From Ardenticatenales bacterium (GTDB lineage: Bacteria; Chloroflexota; Anaerolineae; Ardenticatenales; Ardenticatenaceae): 64,000 bases of DNA. The DNA lies in assembly GCA_020634795.1 (NCBI GenBank), contig JACKAZ010000010.1, positions 62,001 through 126,000 on the forward strand, written 5' to 3'. Position numbers and translations under genes: made by a program. The notes beneath the pieces are model-generated. The model searched no databases, was not told the origin of the DNA, and was given only the letters and a program-made list of their open reading frames with translations. Shown one piece after another: positions 9,332 through 17,220 of the stretch. Each line of letters begins with the position of its first letter. Position 1 is the first letter of the stretch.

Positions 9332-9479
9332 GATTACCCTCCAGCAGGTAGTCTTCGCCCCTGAGGATCTCCTCATCCAATGGGGCAGAGTTTCGGGTTG
9401 CAACGGATCACTGGGGAATGGTCCGCGACAGTCAGCACAAAGAGCATGGGCTGTTGGGCATGAGGAGCTGCTAAGGTAA

Positions 9480-9507
9480 AGACTAATGCCTTTGCGCAGT
9501 TTGTCAA
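9480..9507 (-). promoter_or_regulatory. predicted promoter of the Asp-box gene
   Basis: On the minus strand TTGACA (9502-9507 complement), 16 bases, TAGTCT (9480-9485 complement). The predicted leader is about 140 bases. Confidence 0.45.
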
Positions 9508-9673
9508 ACAACTGCTCTCATCTTCTATTCATTTTTGGATCGCCCAATGCTCGCCCTACAATCTGCCCCATGAAACGGTCAGTCCTTCTCTTCTTTTCTT
9601 ACGTTGCGCCGCGCCCCCGCGTTGGGAATGCGCGGCCCATCCAACGCCCTGCAGTGCCCGGCCATGCGGGCGC

Positions 9674-10591
9674 ATGGCCCCCCACCGTCCTTCGTTGCCC
9701 ATGACACCGCAGGAACAACGTCAACTGCGCGGGATGTTGTTGCCCTACCAAGTAGGGCTGCTGATTCTGGTGCTGCTGCCCGCGCTGCTCTCCTTCGCCG
9801 TGGCCTTCTTTTTCTACGACGGGCTGCGCCCCCCCTTCTGGTCGGGAACCGTCAACTTCTTGCTCGTCTACACCGACGAGCTTTTCGATCTGAGCGTCCT
9901 GAACTCGCTGGCCCTGATCCTGATCCCCGTCCCGTTGCGCGTGGGGGGCGCTTTTCTGTTGGCGCTACTGTTGCGGCGGGGCGGAAGCTTCCTCAACCTC
10001 CATCGGGCGGCCATCTTTCTGCCCAACTTGATCCCCAGCACCGCCTACGCCCTCGCTTGGCTCTGGATTTTTAACCCCCTCTACGGGCCGCTCAACCTGT
10101 TGCTGCGGGCCATCGGCATCGACGGCCCAGCGTGGCTGGTCGAGCCGGTCTGGGCCAAGCCGTCGCTGGCACTGATGTCGCTCTGGCTGGTCGGCGAGGG
10201 CTTTTTGGTCAGCCTCGCCGCGCTGCACGAACTGCCCTCCCAGATCGAAGAGGCCGCCCAGATCGACGGCGCGAGTCGTTGGCAAAGCTTCCAACATGTC
10301 TTGCTGCCGATCGTGGCCCCGATCTTGCTCTTGCTGCTGCTGCGCGATGTCGTCATCACTTTCCAAGAAACCTTCATCAATGTGATGGTCATGACGCAGG
10401 GTGGCCCGTACTACGCCACCTACACCTTGCCGCTCTTCATCTATGAACAGAGCTTCGACCTGCTGGCCTTTGGCAGCGCCGGCGCCGCGCTCTGGATCAT
10501 GTACCTGCTGACGGGGCTGATGGTCTTCGCGATGTTGCGGATCGCCAAGGTCTGGGGCGTGGGGCTGACCGAAGAGGAGCTGCTGCTGTGA
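9674..10591 (+). CDS. sugar ABC transporter permease, MalF type
   Basis: 305-residue inner-membrane permease of a carbohydrate uptake (CUT1) transporter. Six hydrophobic segments are visible, from LILVLLPALLSFAVAFFFY to LWIMYLLTGLMVFAMLRI. The cytoplasmic EAA loop that docks the ATPase is EEAAQIDGASRWQSFQHVLL. The start may instead be the ATG at 9701 (MTPQEQRQ); neither has a strong ribosome site. The gene overlaps the next permease by 4 bases (GTGA), so the two are cotranslated. No solute-binding protein or ATPase gene is adjacent. Substrate unknown. Confidence 0.88.
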   Translation: MAPHRPSLPMTPQEQRQLRGMLLPYQVGLLILVLLPALLSFAVAFFFYDGLRPPFWSGTVNFLLVYTDELFDLSVLNSLALILIPVPLRVGGAFLLALLLRRGGSFLNLHRAAIFLPNLIPSTAYALAWLWIFNPLYGPLNLLLRAIGIDGPAWLVEPVWAKPSLALMSLWLVGEGFLVSLAALHELPSQIEEAAQIDGASRWQSFQHVLLPIVAPILLLLLLRDVVITFQETFINVMVMTQGGPYYATYTLPLFIYEQSFDLLAFGSAGAALWIMYLLTGLMVFAMLRIAKVWGVGLTEEELLL

Positions 10592-11403
10592 GCCGTTCGG
10601 CTCCGCGCTGGCGCGGCCCGCTGCGCCTGCTTGCCAGCCTCCTCTTCCTGCTACCCCTGCTCTGGCTCTGCAGCGCCGCGCTCTACGCCCCGGGCGCGCC
10701 GCTGCCCACCTCGTGGCGGCTCTGGCCGGACAACCCCACCTTCAGCAACTTTGCCCGCATCTGGCAGATCGCGCCGCTCGCCCGCTACAGCGCCAATTCG
10801 CTGATCATCGCTGCCATTGCGGTGCCACTGACGCTGCTGACCGCTTCGTGGGCGGGCTATGCGATGGCCCACCTGCCCCCCGCCAGCCAACGGCGCTGGC
10901 TGCTGATCTCGCTGGCGGTCTTGCTCGTTCCGGCCATCGCCCTTTGGGTGCCGCGCTTCCTGATCTATCGTCCGCTCCATCTCCTTGAATCGCGGGCGGC
11001 GCTGCTGGCCCCCGCCGTGATGGGCACCAGCCCCTTCTACGTGCTGATGTATTTCCGCGCCTTCCGACGGCTGCCCGCCGCGCGGTACGACGCGGCCCGC
11101 CTCGACGGCGCCTCCCCCTTCGCGATTTGGCGCTACGTGGCGATGCCCGCCGTGCGCAGCACCACCATCGCCGTGGCGCTCCTCAGCTTCATCTTCTACT
11201 GGAGCGACTACATCAGCCCGCTCCTCTACCTGCGCCGCGACGAACATTTCACGCTGCCGGTCGGCCTCCAACTGCTGCAACAGCTCAACCGCGCCGAATG
11301 GGGGCTGCTGATGGCCGCCGCGACCGTCGCCTCCCTGATCCCGATCGCCCTCTTCTCGCTGGTGCTCTGGCGGCTAACGCGACAAAAACCGGGTGAATGG
11401 TGA
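10588..11403 (+). CDS. sugar ABC transporter permease, MalG type
   Basis: 271-residue partner of the preceding permease, starting at a GTG that overlaps its stop. The N-terminal membrane helix is followed by a periplasmic loop (PDNPTFSNFARIW), then SANSLIIAAIAVPLTLLTASWAGYAMA, typical of MalG/AraQ proteins. The EAA-loop equivalent is YDAARLDGASPFAIWRYVAM, with the key Ala and Gly kept. The two form the transmembrane dimer of a CUT1 importer. CUT1 systems can share one ATPase (MsmX-like) encoded elsewhere, which would explain its absence here. Immediately followed by simple repeats. Confidence 0.88.
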   Translation: MSRSAPRWRGPLRLLASLLFLLPLLWLCSAALYAPGAPLPTSWRLWPDNPTFSNFARIWQIAPLARYSANSLIIAAIAVPLTLLTASWAGYAMAHLPPASQRRWLLISLAVLLVPAIALWVPRFLIYRPLHLLESRAALLAPAVMGTSPFYVLMYFRAFRRLPAARYDAARLDGASPFAIWRYVAMPAVRSTTIAVALLSFIFYWSDYISPLLYLRRDEHFTLPVGLQLLQQLNRAEWGLLMAAATVASLIPIALFSLVLWRLTRQKPGEW

Positions 11404-11459
11404 ATGGTGAATGGTGAATGGGGTCTCGCCGATATGTGACCAACCATTCTCCATAATCC

Positions 11460-11548
11460 GTTCTGCGTTCTGCGTTCTGCGTTCTGCGTTCTGCGTTCTG
11501 CGTTGCCGTTCTGCGTTCTGCGTTCTGCGTTCTGCGTTGTGTGTTGCC
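11460..11548. repeat. GTTCTGC heptamer array
   Basis: About a dozen tandem copies of GTTCTGC with GTTGCC interruptions, the reverse complement of the GCAGAAC arrays at 14944-15088 and 16925-17033. It begins after a GAATGGT tract (11393-11420). Confidence 0.92.
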
Positions 11549-11601
11549 GTTGCGGAATGTCGGCGATAGAATTGTGCCACTGATGGCGAAAGGGGGTTCA
11601 G

Positions 11602-11985
11602 ATGAGCGATTTTTATTCCACCCTCGAAGAGACAGCGCCAGATCGTGACCGCTGGTATTGGTTCAATCGGCGACGGTACACCATTGGCACGGCCCAGCTC
11701 ACGATTTCAGGGGCCATTCGGCGTACACTCGTCGCTGGTCTTTTGCTCTTTGCCATCTACATCGCCGTTTTCGACACCACACGAACCGAGGCGTTGGCGG
11801 CGGCCACTGCAATCGTCGCGTTGTTCGGTGGCGGGCTGGTCACGGGGCGGTTGTTGGTGCACAAGTTCGGGGCAACGTTTGCACTGCCCTACTCTGACTC
11901 TTGTTGGGAGATGCCCGATGAGACGCAAGGCCCAACGGTGATAATGGCGCTCGCTGGGCCGCTCACCAATTTGTTAGTGCCCTAG
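11602..11985 (+). pseudogene. truncated membrane protein, M50 (site-2 protease)-like, cut by a MITE
   Basis: 127 residues with hydrophobic segments VAGLLLFAIYIAVF and AATAIVALFGGGLVTGRLL, then near its end VIMALAGPLTNLLVP. The ALAGPLTNLL string resembles the helix of site-2 protease family proteins, but no HExxH zinc motif is present. The stop codon TAG (11983-11985) is the first three bases of the inserted 120-bp element that follows, so the original gene continued and lost its 3' part. Function beyond a membrane protein is a guess. Confidence 0.5.
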
Positions 11986-12102
11986 TGTCCTGTCAAGCCC
12001 ATTTTGATGGAAATAAAATCGCTCGTGCGGGCCGTTTTTCAGAGGGGAAGTGACTTTCACGCCGGAAATTATTTCTATCATTTTAGCCTTGACGAGACAC
12101 TA
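11983..12102. mobile_element. 120-bp MITE with TAGTGTC ends
   Basis: Terminal inverted repeats TAGTGTCCTGTCAAG (11983-11997) and CTTGACGAGACACTA (12088-12102), 13 of 15 matching. The ends start with TA, as in IS630/Tc1-type insertions. No ORF inside. It truncates the gene on its left. Confidence 0.7.
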
Positions 12103-12285
12103 GTGCTCTGTCAACCATAATAGGATGGATAACGAGAGGATTCAAGCCGCGTAGATGACAGACGACAGAGGTCAGACCACCGCGATTTTACAGGGCCTTG
12201 CCGTCGTCTGACGTCTGATGTCTGATGTCTGACATCTCGCTACAGACCATCGCCCATTCATCATTTGACCCTTGCCAGCGTACGA
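12101..12285. repeat. second small element abutting the MITE, carrying dispersed repeat copy 2
   Basis: Starts TAGTGCTCTGTCAA and ends TTGCCAGCGTACGA, which are weak inverted repeats (10 of 14). Its interior (12152-12273) is the second copy of the ~130-bp repeat seen at 4719-4849. Confidence 0.5.
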
Positions 12286-12405
12286 GTCGCTCTCACGTAC
12301 AGCAGAACACAAACCCAGACGCCGTTGGTTCCCGACTGGCAAGCATGTTTTATCGCCTTGTTGGATTGCCCAAGCCACCATCCGCAACAGAACAAGTGAC
12401 TTCTC

Positions 12406-13251
12406 ATGACTAATGATCAACTGGACATGTGGCGCGACCGCGCGCAGCGTGCCAGCGCGGAGCGTTGCCCGCCGCTGATCCGCGCGGCCCAGGCGCTGCC
12501 CGAAGCGGCGCTGCTGCTGCGCGATGATCCTCTGCCGCACGATAACGACGCCATCGCCCGTGCCCTTGCGCGGCTGATCGACCATACCGCGCTTAAGCCC
12601 GAGACCACCGAATCGCAGATCGAGCGCCTTTGCCAAGAGGCGTTGCGCTACCAGTTCGCCTCGGTCTGTCTCAACCCGTGGTGGGTGTCGCTGGCCGCCG
12701 ATCGGCTGGCGGGCAGCGAAGTGAAGGTCTGCACCGTGGTCGGCTTCCCGCTCGGTGCCACGACGACCGCCACGAAGGTCGCCGAAACGCGCGAGGCCTG
12801 TCAGCGCGGGGCCAGTGAGATCGACATGGTGCTCAATATCGGCGCCTTGCGTGGGGATCAGCTCGGCCAGGTCTACGACGATATCCGCGCTGTCGCCGAT
12901 GCGGCCCACGACGGGGGCGCGTGGCTCAAAGTCATCATCGAGGCCGTGCTGCTGACGGACGAACAGAAGGTTTTGGCCTCTGCCCTCGCGCAAAATGCGG
13001 GGGCCGATTTCGTTAAAACATCCACTGGCTTCGCCAGCGGGGGCGCGACAGTGCCAGATGTGGCGCTGATGCGTCAGACCGTCGGCGAGGCGATTGGTGT
13101 CAAAGCGGCGGGCGGTGTTCGCTCGGTCGATGATGCCCTCGCCTTCGTCCGCGCGGGGGCAACACGGCTGGGTGCCAGCGCGGGCGTATCTATCGTACAA
13201 CAAGCGGAGGAAGGACGATGGCACGATTCCGTCTCCTCATCGGGTTACTAA
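12406..13251 (+). CDS. deoC: deoxyribose-phosphate aldolase
   Basis: Class I aldolase cleaving 2-deoxy-D-ribose 5-phosphate to glyceraldehyde 3-phosphate and acetaldehyde in deoxynucleoside catabolism. 281 residues; about 50 extra at the N-terminus compared with the short bacterial form. Motifs: IDHTALKPETT, VKVCTVVGFPLGATTT, SEIDMVLNIGAL (with the catalytic Asp), FVKTSTGFASGGAT with the Schiff-base Lys, and IGVKAAGGVRS with the second active Lys. No other deo genes are nearby. Its 3' end overlaps the next gene by 34 bases. The ATG at 12406 has no clear ribosome site. Confidence 0.95.
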   Translation: MTNDQLDMWRDRAQRASAERCPPLIRAAQALPEAALLLRDDPLPHDNDAIARALARLIDHTALKPETTESQIERLCQEALRYQFASVCLNPWWVSLAADRLAGSEVKVCTVVGFPLGATTTATKVAETREACQRGASEIDMVLNIGALRGDQLGQVYDDIRAVADAAHDGGAWLKVIIEAVLLTDEQKVLASALAQNAGADFVKTSTGFASGGATVPDVALMRQTVGEAIGVKAAGGVRSVDDALAFVRAGATRLGASAGVSIVQQAEEGRWHDSVSSSGY

Positions 13252-14510
13252 TTCTCATCGTCGCCAGCACGGCGACCGGCCACGCGCAAGGGCCGATCAC
13301 GGCCAGCAGCTCCGCCGATCTGCTGCCCGAGCTGCCGCGCCGCCTGCTCTTCGCCGTGGGCGCCAGCAGCAACGCGGGCGACATCACCGACGCCAAAGTC
13401 TACTTCCAGCCACGGGGGTCGTCGGTACGCATCTCCGAAACGGTGGCGGTCAATCCCGCCCCAACGGTGACCTTAAGTCACGAGTGGAACATGCAGCAGA
13501 ACGGGACGCCGCCCGGCACCGTGATCGACTACTTCTGGCGGCTGACCGATAGCGCGGGCAATCAATTCGACACGCCCGAACAGAGTATCGTGGCGCTCGA
13601 TCCGCGCTTTGAATGGCAGACGCTTGAAGATGAGGAGTTGGCGATCCACTGGTATCGGGGCGATCAAAGCTGGGGTCAGGCGATGTTCGACACCGGCAAG
13701 GAGGCATTGGCCCAGCTCGAGAGCGAGTTGGGCGCGGACATCACCAAGCAAGTGACGCTGGTCGACTACGCCTCCGACCGCGACTTCTCGGCGGCTTTCC
13801 CGCTCCAACAGGATTGGATCGGCGGCCAAGCCTTCACCGATCTGGGGGTCACGGTACAGATCATCGCGCCGGGTGACCGCAGTTGGATGCGGACCGTCAT
13901 CTTCCACGAGCTGAGCCATCTGGTGATGGCGCAGGCCACCGAAGGGGCGGTGGCGCTGGTGCCGTCCTGGTTGGAGGAGGGGCTGGCGATGTACAACGAG
14001 CCGGAAAGCCGCGACAGCGCCTCTCGCGTTGCGCGCGCAGCCGAAGACGGCACGTTGCTCCCTTATTCCCATCTACAGGGTAATTTTGGTGCGGATGGGG
14101 CGGTGGTCGGCATCGCCTATGCCCAGAGCGAGATGATGGTCAGCTACCTGATCGACGATTGCGGCCAAGCGGGCTTCCGCGCAATGATCGACAACCTCGT
14201 TGAAGAATCGATGAGCGTGGATGGCGCCTTGGAGGCGGCCTGCGGCTACGATGGTCGCACGCTCTACAACAATTGGCGGCAGACGTTGCCCAACGCCCCC
14301 GCCTTGGATGACACAGCGCCCAACACGGACGATACGGCGCAAAGCGCTGATGAGCAGGCAACGCCCGTGGCCGCGCAAGCACCAACGACCCCCCGCAGCG
14401 GGATGAGCGCCGTAGTTCGGCTCGGCATTCTGGCATCGCTCTGCGCGTTGCTCGTTGCTGGGGTCGGCATCCTCTTCGTCGGTTATCGGTTGGTGAGCAG
14501 TCGCAGTTAG
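13218..14510 (+). CDS. membrane-anchored zinc metallopeptidase, peptidase MA-like
   Basis: 430 residues. An N-terminal signal peptide, MARFRLLIGLLILIVASTATGHAQ, exports the protein. The gluzincin motif HELSH is at residues 230-234 and the downstream zinc-ligand region is VPSWLEEGLAMYNE (near 256). A single membrane helix, LGILASLCALLVAGVGILFVG, ends the protein, so the peptidase domain faces outside. An Ala/Thr-rich linker (DTAPNTDDTAQSADEQATP) precedes the helix. The start has a strong site, GGAGGAAGG, and overlaps deoC by 34 bases, implying translational coupling. Substrate unknown; the family is common in Chloroflexota. Confidence 0.85.
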   Translation: MARFRLLIGLLILIVASTATGHAQGPITASSSADLLPELPRRLLFAVGASSNAGDITDAKVYFQPRGSSVRISETVAVNPAPTVTLSHEWNMQQNGTPPGTVIDYFWRLTDSAGNQFDTPEQSIVALDPRFEWQTLEDEELAIHWYRGDQSWGQAMFDTGKEALAQLESELGADITKQVTLVDYASDRDFSAAFPLQQDWIGGQAFTDLGVTVQIIAPGDRSWMRTVIFHELSHLVMAQATEGAVALVPSWLEEGLAMYNEPESRDSASRVARAAEDGTLLPYSHLQGNFGADGAVVGIAYAQSEMMVSYLIDDCGQAGFRAMIDNLVEESMSVDGALEAACGYDGRTLYNNWRQTLPNAPALDDTAPNTDDTAQSADEQATPVAAQAPTTPRSGMSAVVRLGILASLCALLVAGVGILFVGYRLVSSRS

Positions 14511-14783
14511 CAGAGCGGTCGGGTTGTATGGGCGTGGTGCGTATAGCGCGTTACGATTGCCAGTGTGCGTTGCGTGTTTGGGTGGTCAGGCAATCTCCCA
14601 TCCTAGAAAGAGGATTCGCCACTCGTTGGCCGCTAGGCAATGCTTCTACGCAGCCGTGACTCGTTGCTTCGCGCCTCAATGAAGCCACCCGCTCGTTTCT
14701 GAACGAGGCAAATCGCCGTGAAAGCAAAGAGCGCACGAAATTACTCGTGCGCTCTTTTTGTGTCGCCCAATCGTAGTGGGAGG
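14511..14783. other. gap between peptidase gene and tRNA-Ser
   Basis: No gene seen apart from the hairpin terminator at 14726-14757. Confidence 0.6.
14726..14759 (+). terminator. strong hairpin, bidirectional terminator
   Basis: 13-bp stem AAAGAGCGCACGA / TCGTGCGCTCTTT with a 6-base loop, followed on the plus strand by TT. The plus-strand T run suits the peptidase gene; on the minus strand it lies about 30 bases past the tRNA and could end that transcript too. Confidence 0.8.
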
Positions 14784-14867
14784 CGGAGGGAGAGGGATTC
14801 GAACCCCCGTGGGTGTTACCCGCATCGATTTCGAATCGAGCCCGTTTGGCCTCTCCGGCATCCCTCC
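14784..14867 (-). tRNA. tRNA-Ser (anticodon CGA)
   Basis: Cloverleaf on the minus strand. The acceptor arms are GGAGGGA and TCCCTCC, discriminator G. The anticodon loop is TTCGAAA with anticodon CGA (reads UCG). The T loop is GGGGG-TTCGAAT-CCCTC. The long variable arm GCGGGTAACACCCAC is typical of serine tRNAs. The terminal CCA is not encoded. One mismatch (C27/T43) sits at the base of the anticodon stem. Confidence 0.93.
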
Positions 14868-14943
14868 GCGAGGCTTTCTATTATATGCGAGCCGTTATAT
14901 TTTGCAAGAATTGGCGCGAGTTCTGGGGAGCGTTGGAACGACA

Positions 14944-15088
14944 ACGCAGAACGCAGAACGCAGAACGCAAAACGCAGAACGCAGAACGCAGAACGCAGAA
15001 CGCAGAACGCAGAACGCAGAACGCAGAACGCAGAACGCAAAACGCAAAACGCAGAACGCAGAACGCAGAACGCAGAACGCAGAACGAA
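14944..15088. repeat. GCAGAAC heptamer array (about 20 copies)
   Basis: Tandem GCAGAAC/GCAAAAC units between the tRNA and a WXG100 gene. In some frames it stays open and gives a false RTQNAE repeat protein, but no flanking coding signal supports that. Confidence 0.95.
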
Positions 15089-15184
15089 AGGGGAAAGAGG
15101 AAAGAGGAACGTGTAGGTGTGGGACATGGTAACAGCATTAGCGCACGCTTTGCACACGACACCATACCAAAGCACCTGAACTGC

Positions 15185-15213
15185 TTGGCGGGGCGTAACA
15201 GACAAGTTATAAT
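15185..15213 (+). promoter_or_regulatory. predicted promoter of the first WXG100 module
   Basis: TTGGCG (15185-15190), 17 bases, TATAAT (15208-15213), a perfect -10 box. The start codon is about 75 bases past the expected transcription start. Confidence 0.6.
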
Positions 15214-15294
15214 AGTACTTTACTCCTATCCCCGTTGTCATATTCGGCCAGCTTTGACACGGGACCTTGCTATTCGACCTTGGAGCATATTTCC

Positions 15295-15531
15295 ATGCAT
15301 CATCCCATTATCCAGGCAGATTACCAGCGTTTGACCCTCATCGCGCACCGGATGAGAACGGAAGCGAACAACGTCAGAAAGGTCCACCTCCATCTGCTTC
15401 GTGCCTGTTCTCACCTACGTGATTCGTGGGTAGGCAGGGGCGCCGTAGCCTTCCTTCACGAGATGGACAACGATCTGTTGCCAGCAGTCCGGCGCTTGGT
15501 CGGTGCGTTGGACGAGGCGGCCGGCCGCTAG
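15295..15531 (+). CDS. small WXG100-family protein
   Basis: 78 residues from the ATG at 15295, which has GGAG nine bases upstream. Two amphipathic helices flank a turn with LRDSWVGRGAVAFLHEMDND, the W-x-G signature, followed by LLPAVRRLVGALDEA. It matches the N-terminal domain of the proteins at 43154-43954 and 51487-52569 (SWVGEGAEAFFTEMEQALLP in the latter). WXG100 proteins are normally dimeric substrates or chaperones of type VII secretion. It ends where the next gene starts (4-base gap), so the two are one operon. Here the domain is a separate short protein, while its relatives in this window are fused to C-terminal domains. Confidence 0.82.
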   Translation: MHHPIIQADYQRLTLIAHRMRTEANNVRKVHLHLLRACSHLRDSWVGRGAVAFLHEMDNDLLPAVRRLVGALDEAAGR

Positions 15532-15535
15532 GATC

Positions 15536-15934
15536 ATGGCAGAGTACGAACAAGGAGAGATCATTCAGCGTAACTATCTTCGCATCGCTGACATGAATGA
15601 TGCTGGCCCGCTACTTTTAGGCGCGATGTCGGTCATGACGGTTCCGGCTGTGCCCGGAGGTATCTCGTTAAGAGCGCGCGTAGAAAACGGGCATATTGAA
15701 AACATTTATCAGCGAATGGCGTGGATCAATGGCGAGATCGACGCTTGGGCCAATCTTTCGGATGAACAGCGACTGGCCATAGTCAATCAACCCTTACCCA
15801 ACACTATTCCCTCGTCGGTATGGGCGATGCGATCGGAGGCCGTGTCACGAATTCCTGATTACGTTCGCGGACGCATTTATGACGAATTGTATGAAGAGCT
15901 CGTCCCATTCTGGCTGGAGTATTTGCTTCGATGA
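15536..15934 (+). CDS. unknown protein, second gene of WXG100 module 1
   Basis: 132 residues, not recognised. It contains IDAWANLSDEQRLAIVNQ, which resembles AARWAGLSDEERLAVLTA in the WXG100-metallopeptidase at 51487, so both may share a post-WXG segment. With the separate small WXG100 protein just upstream, it may be the body of an effector whose WXG100 domain became a separate gene, or a partner protein. No catalytic motif visible. The start ATG lies 4 bases after the previous stop, and its own stop overlaps the next start (ATGA). Confidence 0.55.
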   Translation: MAEYEQGEIIQRNYLRIADMNDAGPLLLGAMSVMTVPAVPGGISLRARVENGHIENIYQRMAWINGEIDAWANLSDEQRLAIVNQPLPNTIPSSVWAMRSEAVSRIPDYVRGRIYDELYEELVPFWLEYLLR

Positions 15935-16590
15935 ACGCAAACCAGCAACTGGATCGGTGGATTGGAATCTGTATGATGATCTTGCTCATTTTATTTGCGT
16001 TGGCGTGTGGATGGGCGACGACCAAAAACCCGACCCCGACCGCAGGAGGTAATCCCGTGCTGGCAGGCTGTGATAGACCCTTATCCGAGGTTTTTGCCAG
16101 ATTTGACTTCTCAGAACGCAATCCTACTATCGCTAGAATCGCTTACCCTGAAGAATGCTGGGTTGCCGATTCCCTGATCTTTCTTGATTCCATCATCGAA
16201 GTGCAGCTGCCCGACGGCCTTCAGGTTGGTCCCCATCAGAGTGCGCGCTTCCATGTCGTGCGCAGTAGCAATGGCACCGATCTCTTCAGAGTGCTCATTG
16301 AGATGTCCGGCCCACTTTCGCTGGATGACACCTACGCCTATGCCTCCTCTCTCGCCGAACGCTATCAGATGGATACCTACAACCTTGACCGCTGGTACGA
16401 CGCCTACCAAGCCGACCCAGACCGCATCGAAACCGGGAGGGGGAGCACGATGGTGCGCAGGATTAACGACGACCTTGGCATGAATATCCGAGCCACGCTC
16501 AGCTTCTACGACGACCGCCCCTACGTCGTCTACCTCGACATCGTTTGGAGTAGCCCCATTACCCTCGATGACACACCGACCGCAGAGTGA
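15931..16590 (+). CDS. exported lipoprotein or membrane-anchored protein, module 1
   Basis: 219 residues. An N-terminal hydrophobic helix ends in a Cys (IGICMMILLILFALACG), an imperfect lipobox, so it is probably tethered outside the membrane. A Thr/Pro linker follows, then a soluble domain with VWSSPITLDD near the end. No family recognised. It overlaps the preceding gene by 4 bases (ATGA). By position, third after a WXG100 gene, it could be an immunity or accessory protein; a WXG100 operon at 51-54 kb also ends in a lipoprotein gene. The role is inference only. Confidence 0.6.
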   Translation: MNANQQLDRWIGICMMILLILFALACGWATTKNPTPTAGGNPVLAGCDRPLSEVFARFDFSERNPTIARIAYPEECWVADSLIFLDSIIEVQLPDGLQVGPHQSARFHVVRSSNGTDLFRVLIEMSGPLSLDDTYAYASSLAERYQMDTYNLDRWYDAYQADPDRIETGRGSTMVRRINDDLGMNIRATLSFYDDRPYVVYLDIVWSSPITLDDTPTAE

Positions 16591-16674
16591 GAAGCGCTTA
16601 TCTATCATCGGACCCGTTTTGATGATGTCGTTTGCTGGAATTGTTGACGCACTTCCAAAAAGATGATATCCTCC

Positions 16675-16920
16675 GTCAATACAAATACGGCTCTGACGGA
16701 GACGAGTAGCCCGTTCCCCTGTGACCAGAGAGTTGTCGGCGCTGCGAGACAACCACACGAACGCGCGAATCCCCTCCCGAGCCGCCCGCGAAAACGGCAG
16801 CAGCCGACGAAGCGGGCCGGATGCGTCCGTTACCACGCAGGATGAGGCGGCCAACAGTTGGCCGTGAACTCAGGTGGCACCGCGACAACGTTCGCCCTGA
16901 CATGGGGCGGACGTTTTTTG
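16675..16920 (+). promoter_or_regulatory. T-box riboswitch for serS
   Basis: Leader that senses uncharged tRNA-Ser. Conserved parts in order: the stem I base GACGGAGACGAGTAG (about 16696-16710), the AGAGAG bulge and GCTGCGAGA distal loop (16728-16750), a specifier region GAATCCCCTCCCGAG where TCC (16770-16772) is a Ser codon, and the T-box core AACTCAGGTGGCACCGCG (16867-16884). It ends in an 11-bp terminator (16887-16915) and a T run. Binding of uncharged tRNA to the T-box bulge would favour the antiterminator. Confidence 0.93.
16887..16919 (+). terminator. T-box conditional terminator
   Basis: Arms AACGTTCGCCC (16887-16897) and GGGCGGACGTT (16905-16915), followed by TTTT. It overlaps the antiterminator half of the T-box. 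Confidence 0.93.
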
Positions 16921-16924
16921 TTTA

Positions 16925-17033
16925 ACGTTCAAGCATTGGAACGGCAACGCAGAACGGCAACGCAGAGCAGGTAACGCAGAACGCAGAACGGCAACGCAGA
17001 ACGCAGAACGCAGAACGCAGAACGCAGAGCAAT
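16925..17033. repeat. GCAGAAC heptamer array between T-box and serS
   Basis: Imperfect tandem GCAGAAC and GCAACGCAGA units, same family as at 14944-15088. It lies inside the predicted serS transcript. Confidence 0.9.
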
Positions 17034-17045
17034 TTTCAACTCATA

Positions 17046-17158
17046 ACTCCAACACTCCAGCACTCCAGCACTCCAACACTCCAACACTCCAACACTCCAA
17101 CACTCCAGCACTCCAGCACTCCAGCACTCCAACACTCCAACACTCCAACACTCCGACA
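17046..17158. repeat. ACACTCCA octamer minisatellite
   Basis: About a dozen tandem copies of ACACTCCA/GCACTCCA in the serS leader, between the GCAGAAC array and the start codon. Confidence 0.92.
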
Positions 17159-17220
17159 CTCCCAACTTCCAACTCCCGAACTCATTAAACTCACAAAACT
17201 CACTAAACTCGAGGTATCCC

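Larger units (their letters stand above)
16591..17220. other. leader and repeats upstream of serS
   Basis: Holds the T-box riboswitch (16675-16920), a GCAGAAC array (16925-17033) and an ACACTCCA tandem repeat (17046-17158). No protein gene. Confidence 0.85.

Noticed and set aside
7288..9513. Start of the Asp-box protein at 9511 with 60 extra residues
   Set aside because: The leader is Cys/Ser-rich and lacks a signal; the ATG at 9331 has GGAGGG and a proper signal peptide.
14944..15088. A repeat protein (RTQNAE)n
   Set aside because: Open frame caused by the GCAGAAC array; no ribosome site, and the tract is shared by other noncoding spots.
15235..15294. Longer WXG100 protein starting at 15235
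   Set aside because: GGAG and spacing favour the ATG at 15295, which also aligns with the starts of the other two WXG100 proteins.
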